From positions 2,866,927 to 2,930,926 of the forward strand of contig CP034992.1 in NCBI GenBank assembly GCA_004026145.2: a stretch of DNA of 64,000 nucleotides, given 5' to 3'. Within the stretch, counting starts at the first letter, position 1. Every line of letters begins with the position of its first letter. The translations under genes and the position numbers were made by a program. This document shows, piece by piece, positions 23,449 to 34,800 of this stretch. Below the pieces are notes generated by a model, which made no database searches, was not told where the DNA came from, and worked only from the letters and a program-made list of their open reading frames with translations. The stretch comes from Takifugu bimaculatus. Lineage: Eukaryota > Chordata > Actinopteri > Tetraodontiformes > Tetraodontidae.

Positions 23449-24468
23449 TTAGGGAATACCATCCTTCCTTTGGCAGCACTGTGAGGGGGGCACACTCCAA
23501 TCATAGACATAGGACAGTCGCAGTTTCACCTCCTCCTTACAGAGCCTCCCATCTCGCTGCAGAGTCTGGTGTTTTTCCAGCATGTCCTCCAAGCTCTGCT
23601 TGTGTGTCACCAAATACTTGTTATTGCAACCGCGGGATTTATACTCCGTGTCGAAGCGTGGGTCATGAGTCCGACGCACATTAACCGGGGCCAGCCAGGC
23701 TCCCAGAGACACATCCTCACTCTGCCAGGTCTTGAAGTAAGCTGCGTTCAGGTGCACATAATGTACCAAATCAGCAGAGAGTACGTAACCACCGCCCAGA
23801 GCGTAGGGCAAGTAATAGTCACAGAGATCCCAAGTACTTTCTCTCCACTTCCCAGCTGTTTTCACTCGACCCCTCCCTGAGAAGAAACCCCAGTACAACT
23901 GGTTGGGCTCTTTTAACTTCAGTTCCTCTTTGAGGAGATCCATGCGGGCAAATGTGTCATCATCGGCTTTGAAGACAAATTTAAATTCAACATTCTGGTC
24001 CAGCCAGGAGTACATATGAAGCAGTTTTAGTGTCAAATTCTCATAAGAATCTCGCAAGTCGGGTAATAAAAGCAGGTCCTTGTGCCTCCCTTGCTCTATG
24101 TTTAGATTCTGCAGGTCCTCGTGTGATAACCCTTGAGTTCCCACTACAAACCTGCACAACACATCAGAATCCCTCTTTGCCAACCAAGTACTGCGGATGA
24201 TACTCCTTCGCTCTGTGTATTTAGGCCCAGTTGTGATGAGGACAACCAGGAACACCGATAAGCCTTTAGCTGTGGAGGGAGCACTACGGTCCTTGACATG
24301 GGAGTTCAAGGTCTTTACATGCTGGGCCAGTCCTGGAGGATACTGCTGGCCCTGTTTCAACGTTTCCGAGGTACATTTGGCTAAGAAGACCAAAACTACA
24401 GCAAAGCAGCAGAAAATGCTAATCACCACAGCGGTCTTGTGGCGACAGATCAGACGCAACAAATTCAT
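23449..24468 (-). CDS. b3galt6: Beta-1,3-galactosyltransferase 6 (galactosyltransferase II of the GAG linker)
   Basis: B3GALT6 adds the third sugar, a second galactose in beta-1,3 linkage, to the tetrasaccharide that links glycosaminoglycans to proteoglycan cores in the Golgi. The frame is one exon of 339 codons plus stop; human is 329 aa. It is a type II membrane protein with a short basic tail, an anchor at about residues 11-31, and a luminal catalytic domain. The domain contains RSTWL (92-96), the metal-binding DDD (169-171), YWGFFSGRGRVK (192-203), LGGGYVLSADLVHY (224-237) and EDVSLG (251-256). It ends CCQRKDGIP, as in human. Thirteen bases before the ATG lies a good acceptor (minus strand TTTTCATTGCAG), so a non-coding first exon probably lies upstream, near 24,800-25,050. 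The gene is head-to-head with dnajc16. Confidence 0.96.
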   Translation of the reverse strand: MNLLRLICRHKTAVVISIFCCFAVVLVFLAKCTSETLKQGQQYPPGLAQHVKTLNSHVKDRSAPSTAKGLSVFLVVLITTGPKYTERRSIIRSTWLAKRDSDVLCRFVVGTQGLSHEDLQNLNIEQGRHKDLLLLPDLRDSYENLTLKLLHMYSWLDQNVEFKFVFKADDDTFARMDLLKEELKLKEPNQLYWGFFSGRGRVKTAGKWRESTWDLCDYYLPYALGGGYVLSADLVHYVHLNAAYFKTWQSEDVSLGAWLAPVNVRRTHDPRFDTEYKSRGCNNKYLVTHKQSLEDMLEKHQTLQRDGRLCKEEVKLRLSYVYDWSVPPSQCCQRKDGIP

Positions 24469-24799
24469 GGTTCCAAGTCTGCAATGAAAACATAAAATAT
24501 GTTTAGATGAATCAGAATTTCAGTCATTCGAAATGTGACTTATTAAATGACTGAGATAGACACCACCAAACACTTACTATGTACAATAAATGTTCTTTAT
24601 ATTAAAATTTAAAACACATGTGACCACAAACTATTTCATGCAGCAAATATTGAATGTGCATCAGCAGCAAAGCAAATTCAGCTAGTATTTGTAATTGTCA
24701 ATACAAATGGGTTTTACCCCAGACAGCTATATAGTTAGAGTATTAATGTCAAACCCTATCACAATATTCTACAGTTACGTCTAAATAGCATTAATCTAA

Positions 24800-25676
24800 T
24801 TTAGAATTACCTGGGCTTATTGCAAAGTGTCTATCCCGTTAGTGTCACAGCCAGAATGGGGCCCAGGTTTGCAGAGCTAAAGCTAGCTACCGAGATTAGA
24901 CCCTCTGCGCACTTTCCACGCTAACTCCACTCCATGGAGACATACACGAGTTGTTCACATTGCTACCAACGCAAGATGAAAACCGCCAAACCCGCAATCC
25001 CACGGGTGCGTTGCACTATGCAGACTGAGCCATGTGCCGACGACTTGATTCAGCCATCGATGTATTTACTTTTGTAAACTACAGAAGTAAACGAATCGTT
25101 TGTGTACGTTGTGGCAGTGGCAAAAAGGAAGCGGAAGTGAAGCACCCCAGACCCAGATGCATTTCTGCTGGCGGTGGATAAAATAAACCCTCAAAATGAC
25201 AATTTTCTGTTTATGTTTTTCACATTATACAAGGAATTTTAAGCACATGAACGAGAGAAACTTAATCTAGTACTTGACGAAACAGAGAAGTATTTTTTGC
25301 GTCTTTAACGGAAGAGGAAAATCGTTATTTCACGATAAACGCGAAAAAGTAGCCATTTGAAATTGAATATGACGTCCACGAAGCAGACACACGGCTTTTA
25401 CTTTGAAAGGGGTAACCGGAAGCCAAACCCTCCGCTGTCGGCATGACACCGACACTTTGCGCTAGCTAGAAAACATGGCATCATATTAAATTTACCAACT
25501 GACGCCGCCTTTTTCTCCGTTATCATGCACAAAACCCGCATCTCTGAAAATGCAATGATCGTCTCAGCCTTTCGTTTGTTTGCGCTTGCGACCGAATTAG
25601 CCTTGCAACGTTAGTGTGGTGGACGGTCTGGAAGCTAGCTGTCGGTAGCGTTGGAAGAGGACACTGACAAGCGAGG
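24800..25676. promoter_or_regulatory. Shared head-to-head promoter region of b3galt6 and dnajc16
   Basis: About 1.2 kb separates the two divergent start codons, and the b3galt6 non-coding exon probably lies inside it. A divergent arrangement this close suggests a shared bidirectional promoter. I did not identify a TATA box for either gene. The assignment rests on gene orientation and spacing. Confidence 0.45.
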
Positions 25677-28600
25677 ATGGTGAAGAGAGGAACCAGAAAG
25701 CATCGGATACGTCCGGTTCTGTTCGCCATTTTTCTAGTAATTTTAATTGGACACCTGGGAGAAACGACCGCCGAATATGATCCCTACAAAATCCTGGGTG
25801 TCAGTAGAAGTGCGAGCCAAGCAGAAATTAAAAAGGCGTACAAAAATCTCGCCAAAGAATGGTGAGTAGTTGACTGACGTCAGTTGCCTCGTTTCGACAC
25901 CCATTCAGCTAAAAATACATAATCAGGACCCTTATGTAGAGCACTTTTAATCACCGTTTACAACCCGCTGTGATTTAAGAGCAATTGTTCTCCTTTAGGC
26001 ATCCAGACAAGAACAAGGATCCGGCAGCTGAAGACATGTTTATTAAGATTTCCAAGTCCTACGAGGTGGGCGTATATCACATCACATCCACGGTTGAAGT
26101 TACCTGTGACTCCCTTCAGGGACGAGACAAACCCTGCTAGTATTGTGATACTACCATGCAGGACATGCAAGTCTATCAGGGGTGCACCAATCCCGTCCGC
26201 AGGGCAATGGTCCAGCCGGGATTTATGTCCTACCAGGCACAAAACGCTTCTTCCAGGGAAAGTGGGATTCCAGGTGAAGGCGTATCTACCTAGTAAGACA
26301 GAAATCCTGGCTGGCTTACAGCCCTCAAGGACTGGATTTGTCTCTACAAGGTCAATGTCAGAAATGTTGTCTACATCCATACCCATGTTACAGTATTTAA
26401 CTCAAAATGGAACCCATGTCTTTGAAATAGTATAAGACACCTCATGTACTGTGACATGTTAAGTCTACTAATTATCATACGAGAAAAGAAAAGAATGTTA
26501 CATCGCCACATTACTCAAGTCCAGAGTGGCTAGAGTCTTTGGGAATTACATTTTTTTTAAGAGTTTGCTTCAGTTAGAGTATTAATAGCACAGTTTTCTT
26601 CCCTCCCCCCAGATCCTGTCTAATGAGGAGCGAAGGTCCAACTTTGACCGATACGGGCAGATGGATGAAAACCAGCACACTGGGCATTCACAGCATCACA
26701 GTTACCATGGTTTCCACAACAGCTTCTTCTTTGATGAGTCCTTTTTCCACTTTCAAAGGTATCCCATTAGCAGATATGTGTTTTTTACTCTCTATACATG
26801 GAAATAAATTATGTTATTGGGATAATCATGTTATCCCTCCTGCAGGTCCAGGGACTTTGCAGACAGCAAGTATCTGTTTCACCACGCACAGTTTACAAGT
26901 GAAGTCCTTCCGGACAGTTTCAAGAGGCCGTATCTGATCAAAGTCACCTCTGAATGGTGCTTCGCTTGCGTTCACATTGAGCCTGTGTGGAAAGAAGTCG
27001 TTCAGGAGCTGGAGCCACTTGGTGAGTCTGCTATCAAAGCCCATTGAGGGATGACTTCATAATGTATGAATAAGTCTGATCTTTAAACTCCGCAATTAAA
27101 AATGTTCATCACTATTTACACAAAATTGGAAAAGACAAATAAATGATTAAAAGCGGATCTCAAAATGCAGTCAGTGCAGTTTCACGTCTTTCACTTGCAT
27201 AAAAGGTGTTGGCATCGGTATTGTGGACCTGGGTTACGAGCGACGTCTGGCCAGTCATCTGGGGGCTCATCGCGCTCCTTCCATTATCGGACTGGTGAAA
27301 GGCAGGGTGACTTTCTTCCATCAGGCTGTGGTACGAGAGCACCTGCGGCAGTTCGTCGAAGACCTTCTGCCCACAAAACTGGTTGAAAAGGTAATCAGAT
27401 GTTACCCTGGCATGTTTTCTTTAAAGTTAAATCAATCAAAGTCTCATGTCTACTGTTCTGCCCAGATTCATTGATCTCTGATCAAAATGTTTTGAAATAG
27501 ATACATGATACGCCATGAACGGTCTTGTATTTTAAATCTAAATTCAGGCTTGAATGATACAGTTTAATTCTTTAGACTAGATTTTAAACTCTGTCCTCAT
27601 TCGTCCAGATCACTGATGACAACTATGTGAGTTTTCTGGCTGGCTGGCAGTCAGAAAACAAGCCAAGCGTTATCATCTTCGACCAGCCTCCTGTTGCTCC
27701 CCTGCTCTACAAAGTAAGCAGTATTCATGTGTAGGCACACGCAAACGTCAAATTAATTGCGCTATATTTTTAAAAAAGAATACTTTCTGGTCGCATAACG
27801 TGGGTAGTAAATCGTCTGGCCTGACTGTTTGTCCTACGTTCCAGCTTACGGCGTTTTCCTTCAGAGATTTTGTCCGTTTTGGCTACGTAGACCAGGCTGG
27901 CAAACACAGCACTCGGCTGCTGAAGCAGTTCAACGTGAACACGTATGCCCCCACCATGATGCTTTTTAAGGAGGACACAGAGAAACCTGTGGACATCATT
28001 CAGGTGGGACCCGCGTTGAAGCAATAAAACCATGAACATGTATTTTCTGCATCATAAGAGAAGTTGGATTTGTCTTTTTCTTCTGCATTTTGACATTTTC
28101 TTGTTCTTTCACCACTTCAACCATGCAGGCCAGGGGGATGAAGCGCCAGATCCTGGATGAGTTTGTCTCCAACAACAAGTTTCTGCAGGTGCCACGGTTG
28201 GTCAACCAGCAGCTTTTCGATGAGCTGTGTCCCGTCAAACAGTTCCACCGTCGGAGAAAGTAAGACCTGATCAAGCAAAGCGTCTTTCTCGAAGACCCAT
28301 TCAACATCCTATGTTAATAGGAAGTGCCCGTAGATTGTCTTAGCAGTGAAACTGACTGTAACCTTTCAACAGGTACTGTGTGCTGCTGATCACAGGTGAT
28401 AACCAAGACTTCAGCGCAGGCAATAAGGCCTTCCTGGACTTTGCTTCAGCTAACAAAAAAGAGGTGCTGCGGTTTGCATATGTCTACCAGCATCACCAGC
28501 AGCCTCTGTGCCAGGCTCTGCTCCATAATCAGGCCGTACTTTCCCCTCAGGTCAGTGGACGAAGCACATTCACCTCAAACAAGTGCACGGAGCTGAAGGA

Positions 28601-30620
28601 TTGCCCAAATCCAGCCTGCGAGCGTGATGTGTCATATCTGTCCTCAGAAGTGCTTTTTAAACCCACAAACAGGTGGTGATCCTTGAGCGGCGGAGCCAGG
28701 CTGGTAAGGCTTTGTACCGCTCAGTGAGTGGAGGCTGGAATGGCAGTGAAGAAGATAAATATAGGCTTCATGAACAACTGGAGCTCCTTCAAAAAGACCC
28801 CACATATTTGAGCTCTGACGCCACATTGCCAGAGCTCAACAATGAGATGGCACCAGTAAGACACCTTCTACATTGACTGGGAGACTTTTTTTACTGGATA
28901 ATTGTGATAAATGTCATTGTTTTCTTTCAGATATTTATCATTCAGTGGATGAACGCCGCATATGATTACATCCTTCAGGTGTACGATGACCTTCTCTACT
29001 CAAACTGGTATGATTGGGTGTGTCTGTGTACTGGTATTCGAATGAGACCAGATTCATTTTAATGAATTATCAGAATCAAGGTTTTGGGACAAGTCTAATA
29101 TCACGTCACCGAGAGGCCGTGCTTAATGAGGCTGCTGTGTTTTTACGATGCGTTTCTCTGTTCAAGGCGAGAGATGATGCCCATCCTGTCGCTGATCTTC
29201 TCAGCGCTCTTCATTCTCTTTGGTACTGTCATTATTCAGGCCTTCAGGTAAAGAGAGATTCAGTCTGGGACATATTAAAAATATCACGATTCAATTAAAA
29301 TTACTTGGAGGAAAAGCCCTTGTTACACATTTTGCTCTTATTTAAGTCAGTAGTGCCCTTTTTTCTCCCCCCCAGTGAACCGGGTGAGAGCAAACCACAG
29401 AAACCAAAACCAAAAGAGCAAACGCCACAATCTGACGACATGGCGTCGAGTAGAGCCAGCACTACAAGGTAAGGTAGCGGCATTGCTTCACAGGAAACTC
29501 CTGACAAATTGGCCTAAACAAGTGTTTATAAGTAGATGTTTCAGAATTCATCAAGTCTGGGACCAATTCTGACACAAAAACACTATTAATAGAAATGGTA
29601 TATATAAAAATATAAGTTTTTATATATAAGTTTTATAAGTACCGTATTAAAATGTTTTATAAGTTCACTACTTTGGCTTGAATAGAAAAGTTCATTTTCT
29701 TTCCCATGTTTCTCATTTGCTGTGCAGCCGTCCTCCGAGGAAAGACTTTGTGGAAGTGACCGAGCTGACGGACGTCACCTACACCAGCAACCTGGTCAAG
29801 CTCAGACCGGGACACATCAACATCGTCCTGGTGCTGACCAACGCCTCTAAGACGGCCTTGCTCCGAAAATTTGCCAAAGAGGTTTTTTCTTTCTCCGGGT
29901 AAGTCGCAGGAACACATTTGCATCTTCTGCAGACTCAATTTATTCTTCATCTTTGTTTAAAGAAATGAACTGACTTAGGAACAACACACATTACAGTTGC
30001 ACTCTGTGCCTGCTTAATTTTGTGCTCTCTCTCTCTCTCTCTCTCTGAGATATTCACATTAAAAATAAAAGTATTTGTGATTTAAGGCCCAGTTACAGGT
30101 TGTGTCATAAGTCTAAACCTTCCGTCCCTGCAGGACTCAAACTCTACACTTCTCCTTCCTTAATGCTGATAAGCACCGTCACTGGATGCCGTCGCTCCTT
30201 CGATTAACATCCGACACAATGCAGGGCTCGGGTCACTCGGACGAGGATGAGTCGACTTTAGACTACAGCGGCCACGTGCTGGCCCTCAATGGTTACAAGA
30301 AGTACTTCTGCCTCTTCAAACCCGTCTTCACGGGGGATGATCCTGACTCATCGTTTGAGGCCTCTGCTGAGAGCCGGAGAAAGTCCCGGTCCAGATCCAG
30401 CTCCAGCTCCAGCTCCCATTCCAGATCCAGGTCGCATTCCCGGGAGGATGGGGCCGTACCTACGAGATCTAAAAGAGCCATGAGCATTGAAGTCCACCAC
30501 AAGCTTGACAGGCTGGGACTGTGGATGGAGAGGTTAATGGAGGGAACCCTACCCAGATTGTGGGTGCCTGTATGGCCCTCACTCAATGAAAGTACAATCA
30601 ACTCCTCCACAGAGAGCTGA
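25677..30620 (+). CDS. dnajc16: DnaJ heat shock protein family member C16 (ER J-domain protein with thioredoxin-like domain)
   Basis: DNAJC16 is a membrane-anchored ER J-protein with thioredoxin-like regions, linked to autophagosome size control. Exons: 25677-25861, 25999-26065, 26613-26758, 26846-27021, 27206-27390, 27609-27713, 27845-28003, 28129-28259, 28373-28550, 28673-28855, 28931-29007, 29167-29247, 29376-29468, 29728-29898 and 30134-30620, all GT-AG and in phase. The product is 807 aa; human is 782. In order: signal or anchor (about 13-31), J domain (YDPYKILGVSRSA...) with HPD at 63-65, a thioredoxin-like domain with an intact CFAC motif (171-174), and a membrane span at about 533-557 (MMPILSLIFSALFILFG). 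The last exon encodes a serine/arginine run. The start codon gives the normal N-terminus before the J domain. A partial broken copy lies at 35,100-36,620. Confidence 0.96.
30027..30048 (+). repeat. (CT)n microsatellite in dnajc16 last intron
   Basis: An uninterrupted run of CT dinucleotides lies about 85 bp upstream of the last dnajc16 exon. It may simply be a microsatellite, though it adds to pyrimidine content before the acceptor. Confidence 0.8.
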
Positions 30621-32200
30621 GGTGATCAGAAACATACAAAATTTGATTCATATACACGGTATTGCCTCCTATTTAGGTATTTAGAAATATGCCGAATATT
30701 ATTGAATTTTCAAACGTTTATTTAAGTTAACACTGTAATGCTGCAGCCTGTTTACGCAGCTGTTGTTTTTTAAAACTCTCTGACAGCTGGAGGTTGATCT
30801 CTTGCAATAGATTGCGCCCACAAACGTTTTAACCACAATCTAATTGAGTCAAAATCTGAAGTGTAAGATATCCTGTGTCAAGACAGGATGATGGATAAAC
30901 TGGATATCCCATCTAACCCAAAAAAGCTGATCAAGTGCAGTCTAAATCTGAGTGGCAGCTGCACACACCGGTCACAGGTGTTGTAGGTGTGTATATGCGT
31001 GTATGCTTTTAACCCCCATACAAGGAGACTAAACGGTACTGGCCACTGATGCACACAAAGGTGGACACACGTTTCCGTGTGCTGTACGAGAAGCTCAGCA
31101 CCTGAACACGGCCGCCGGGATATTTGCAACTATCGGCCTGGTGACGTAATCCCTCAACACAGAAATCCACCGAGTCGTAAGCAGCTCATCTTACATTATT
31201 CATTTCAGCAGAACTTTGATTTTTTTTTTTGTCTTTCTCCAGTTCAGTCCAAATTTTCAAAAAGCCCGTTTGGGATGTCCCTTTACTACAATCCACCACC
31301 AGGGGGCAACCAAGATAGCATGAACCTTTTTTGGGGTTCTTGTGTCATCTGTTTTTACATAGTCTATCATCCATAATCCTAGCCTGCTGCAATATGTGTG
31401 TAATAATGTGTTGTAATAATGATCACAGTCTCATCTTTGTGACTTTTTGTTAAATTCATTATGTCAAAAGAAATTAACACTACTTACTACTGTACAAGGC
31501 CAAGAAAACAAAAAACCATATTGCATTTCCTGTTGCAGAAAACAGGTGGGATGTGAACACACCTCAAATACAGGGGTGTGCTGTTAATTGTTTTCTGTCT
31601 TATTATCATCATTATCTGTACATTCATGCACCAAAACCCACAGTAAGTCTTTCTCCCACCCCAAAGGTGCTGCTCTTTAGACATTATATTAAATAATACA
31701 TGTAGAATTTGATATAAGTGGTACCTTCAATATTTAAATTAGCTTTTTTGTTTAATTTTGGTTTAGATTTTGCTAAAAAGAAAAAATTGCCTGGATTGAT
31801 ATCAGGGAAATATGTTCCAGTTGTCCAGGTAAAAGTTCATTCATGAGCCACTGTAATGTGCATGGAATACGCAGCTCTAAATCATCATAAATGTTTAAGG
31901 AGTTTGCACTGATGACTTTTTAATCACTATCTATATGAGATCATTTTCTCTGTAATGGAATAATTTGCTGCTTGTTTTCTTCATTCTTGTTTGTTCTTTG
32001 CTCCTTTGGACATTAGGTTCAAACAAAGTGTAACTTATAAAGAAATTTTAAAATGTTTTATTTATTAAAAGGATATGTTTGATCATATGCAGTGGCTGTT
32101 GCTGTTTTAATTTGGCTCCATTAAATGGATAATAGCAATAGGACACCCAGCAAAAGAGTGAGAGGGACCAGCTTGTTTGTGAGGTTCTGCTGTGCAGATT
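30621..32200. other. Convergent 3' UTR region between dnajc16 and the left cda copy
   Basis: The two genes converge here with no further gene between them. The stretch at about 32,000-32,200 is recognisably similar to 37,270-37,470, beside the second cda copy, which places it in the tandem duplication. I could not choose a firm poly(A) site for dnajc16. Confidence 0.55.
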
Positions 32201-34800
32201 TTATTGAGACACTCTGGGCCTGAATGGATCTTCGGGCCCGAAGGAAACGGGAAGCAGGTCCTCTAGTGTTCTCTCCAGGTAAGAACCGTCGGGTTTTGAC
32301 AGGAACACTCCCCAGTTTGTCCCAAACTGGTTAGGCAAAGACAAAAGAAACATTTACTAGATTGTATTTGGCAATGAAACAGTTTAAATAAACAATGTTT
32401 ACAGCTGGATGAGCACCACCCATGATAAGAGTAAACACCTCATTAAATAGTTACCACCACTTTTTTAGTCGTACAACACGTACTGTGACATGATGAAAAT
32501 AAGCTTAATCTCTATGGACTGAAGATGGTTTTCAAGAAGGTAAAACGGAGGAGAAGATCTAAGCAAATGGCAGGTGTGGGGCTGAACTTACCTCCCGCAT
32601 GTACTGCCTGCAGGCACCACACAGGGAGATGACCTGGTCAGTCATGTCACTGGGAAGAAGAAAGGAGGAAAACTGCAGTTGTGAATGTATTCATGCTGAC
32701 CCCATTTTTCATGTCCATCCTGTGAACTGGCAACATTCATGGAACACCTCAAGCACTGGTGGGGATTGACTAATGCTGCCAAATGCTGGTTGGCTGAGTG
32801 AGTCCACTTAAGATGTTCAGACTGTGCTGGGGAATAATAAGTGGTGGGAATTGCAACGATGCGAGTGTGTGAAACATTACAGGAAGTTGTGTCACCATAT
32901 TCTTCCTGTGTGGACATGCAGAACTTACCTGGCAATCGCAATGGCCTTGAATTTTTTGCTCCCTTCTGACACTGCCTTGGCTATAGCGTTTCCTTCAGCA
33001 CAAAATCCCAGGTAGAAACATGCATTCTCCACATTGCAGCCTGTGGAAGACTCCAGTTTAAGAATGTTTATCAGGGATCTGATTTTAACTGCGTAACCTT
33101 TTCTTGGTCTAACCTGTTTTTGTGCAGACGTGAACAAACATGAGATGTTATTAGCCCCACTTTTCATGTTTCATGAATAAATTAAAGTCTATCTTTACTT
33201 TTGTCTGCTCATCCTGTAAAATGTTGAAGGAATTTCACCTTTCTGTACTTTGAAGAGAATTCTTTTATCTTGTTAGCATGTGTTGTACCATATGTTTCTG
33301 ATAAGCGTTCACTTATCAGAAGGTCAAGCTCCAGTATTCAGCCATCGTTCCTCTTTGTCTTATTCCTGTTTAACCTGTTGATACACACCCCCTGGTAATC
33401 CCTCATTCAGGATCAGTCATGTGTGCCAAGTATATAATCATCAACATGCATTGTTGCCCTGCCTTCAAGGAATTTTAGTAACACTTCCGCCTGGGGCTGT
33501 GTTGTTAGGGATTTGTACCAGCACTTTTTTTTTTAACTTGATGAAAATCCAGTCTCCTTGTCTCAGTGGTTTCTGCTAGAATCAAGTTCACAGTGTGAAT
33601 ATTTTTAGTCAGCAGCAATTCTCATGGATTTTTCTCTGCTACAGTTTCACCTGCTTCTTCATCAGCTCTTTTGAATGGTTCAAAGTGTGGTAAAGTATAA
33701 GGTCATCCATACAACATTTCAAAAGGTGTCAATCCTGTATTATTTAGCATTATGTGCAGGTTGAGTAAAAGTGGTTTATCCAAGATATCCAATTCTTTCC
33801 TGTATCATCCATTACCTTCTTTAGATTAAATTGTGCTGTTTTATCTTTCCACCAGTCCCGCAGATTGTGGTTGATAATGAAGAGAATTATTTTATCTTGT
33901 TAGCATGTGTTGTACCATATGTTTCTGTTATAAGCACTTTAGAAGTTAGGAATGGTAGAATCTTTAGTAGGAATAAGCATAAGCAAGTCAGTTGACCCTT
34001 CCTTGACATGAATGTTGTTGGACAGTTGGGGCCAGGAGGAGACAGTCAGGCAGAAAGTGGTAGACCCCCATCATAAAACGTGACAGCAGAGTTTACTGGT
34101 GTTGATAAAGTTCCTTGGCAGGAATATGACCTCTGACCTGGCCATCTGGGAAGATAATGGAGAATAAGGACCGCACCAACACTAAAGGAGGCTGGAAGAA
34201 GAAGATGAGGTCATCCGAGAAGAACGGACTGGATTGGACTGAATTAGCATCAATAATTTACATATGTTGTATAAAAGACTGGGCCAAGGGATAGTTAGGT
34301 GGTCAGACTTCATGCCCTGACAATTGACTCTGTTGTTTGTAGGGTTATGAACTGGCCCAGAGCTCTGTATATTTGTATCTTGAATTGGTTCTATTGTTAA
34401 ATACATTTTGAAATTGGCATTTGTTTCCTTGAAGTCTTCATTTAAACAACGCGGACTGGCAGTGACACACGAGAGGTACTTGCAATCCAACAACTTCAAA
34501 TATTCTCCTTTACCTGTTTTGAGTGCTACAAAATAAATGCAAGACATGATGCTTTCGCTGCACAGCAACTACACTTGCATAAATATTTAATACTAAATGA
34601 TCCACTTTCTTATTCAATTAGGCGGGTTTAACCGGTTTCCCTTACCTGTAATCACGCGGTTGTCGACGGTCAGAAGAGCAGACCCCACTCTGAATTTACT
34701 GTATGGACAGTGTGAGTGCTTTTTCACCTCGTGAGATTGGTCGAATCAGCATCTTGATGGTTTCTGCCGATAATTGCGCCGCCCCGTTTTTGGTCGCCAT
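32201..34800 (-). pseudogene. cda: Cytidine deaminase, left tandem copy, frameshifted in exon 1
   Basis: Cytidine deaminase is a zinc enzyme of pyrimidine salvage. Exons on the minus strand: 34646-34800, 32929-33040, 32592-32649 and 32201-32326. Exon 1 starts MATKNGAAQLSAETIKMLI and then loses frame: it is 155 nt where the phase needs 154, with an extra base at about 34739-34740. The shifted frame meets a stop 16 codons later. In the correct frame, CPYSKFRVGSALLT follows. Exon 2 retains the zinc Cys and catalytic Glu in CAE, but the normal CAER is CAEG. Exon 3 reads LCGAC where PCxxC is usual, with both zinc cysteines kept. Exon 4 (FGTNWGVFLSKPDG) is intact with a longer tail ending SQ. All splice sites look usable. 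It may be a decaying pseudogene, or a real paralogue with one sequencing error. Confidence 0.75.
33250..34490. mobile_element. Degenerate endogenous retrovirus and LTR remnants inside cda intron 1
   Basis: On the minus strand at about 33541-33875 the translation shows a retroviral integrase C-terminal part, with QSAGLVER and GLTPFE-type motifs in successive frames. It is broken by frameshifts and at least two in-frame stops. It ends abruptly near 33,876, where LTR-like sequence begins. The plus-strand block from about 33,898 to 34,460 begins TGTTAGCATG and carries a TATA box (TATAAAAG at 34270-34277). A shortened copy of its start occurs at 33258-33306. Integrase and LTR-like block point in opposite directions, so this is a rearranged composite, not one intact provirus. 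The motif style suggests a gamma- or epsilon-like fish element, but the class is uncertain. Confidence 0.7.

Noticed and set aside
23569..23880. Plus-strand open frame opposite b3galt6
   Set aside because: It is the shadow of the strongly conserved minus-strand galactosyltransferase frame.
26094..26435. Open frames of 113 and 142 codons on opposite strands in dnajc16 intron 2
   Set aside because: The dnajc16 exons skip this stretch with good splice sites, and neither frame resembles a known protein. It may be repeat-derived, but I could not name the family.
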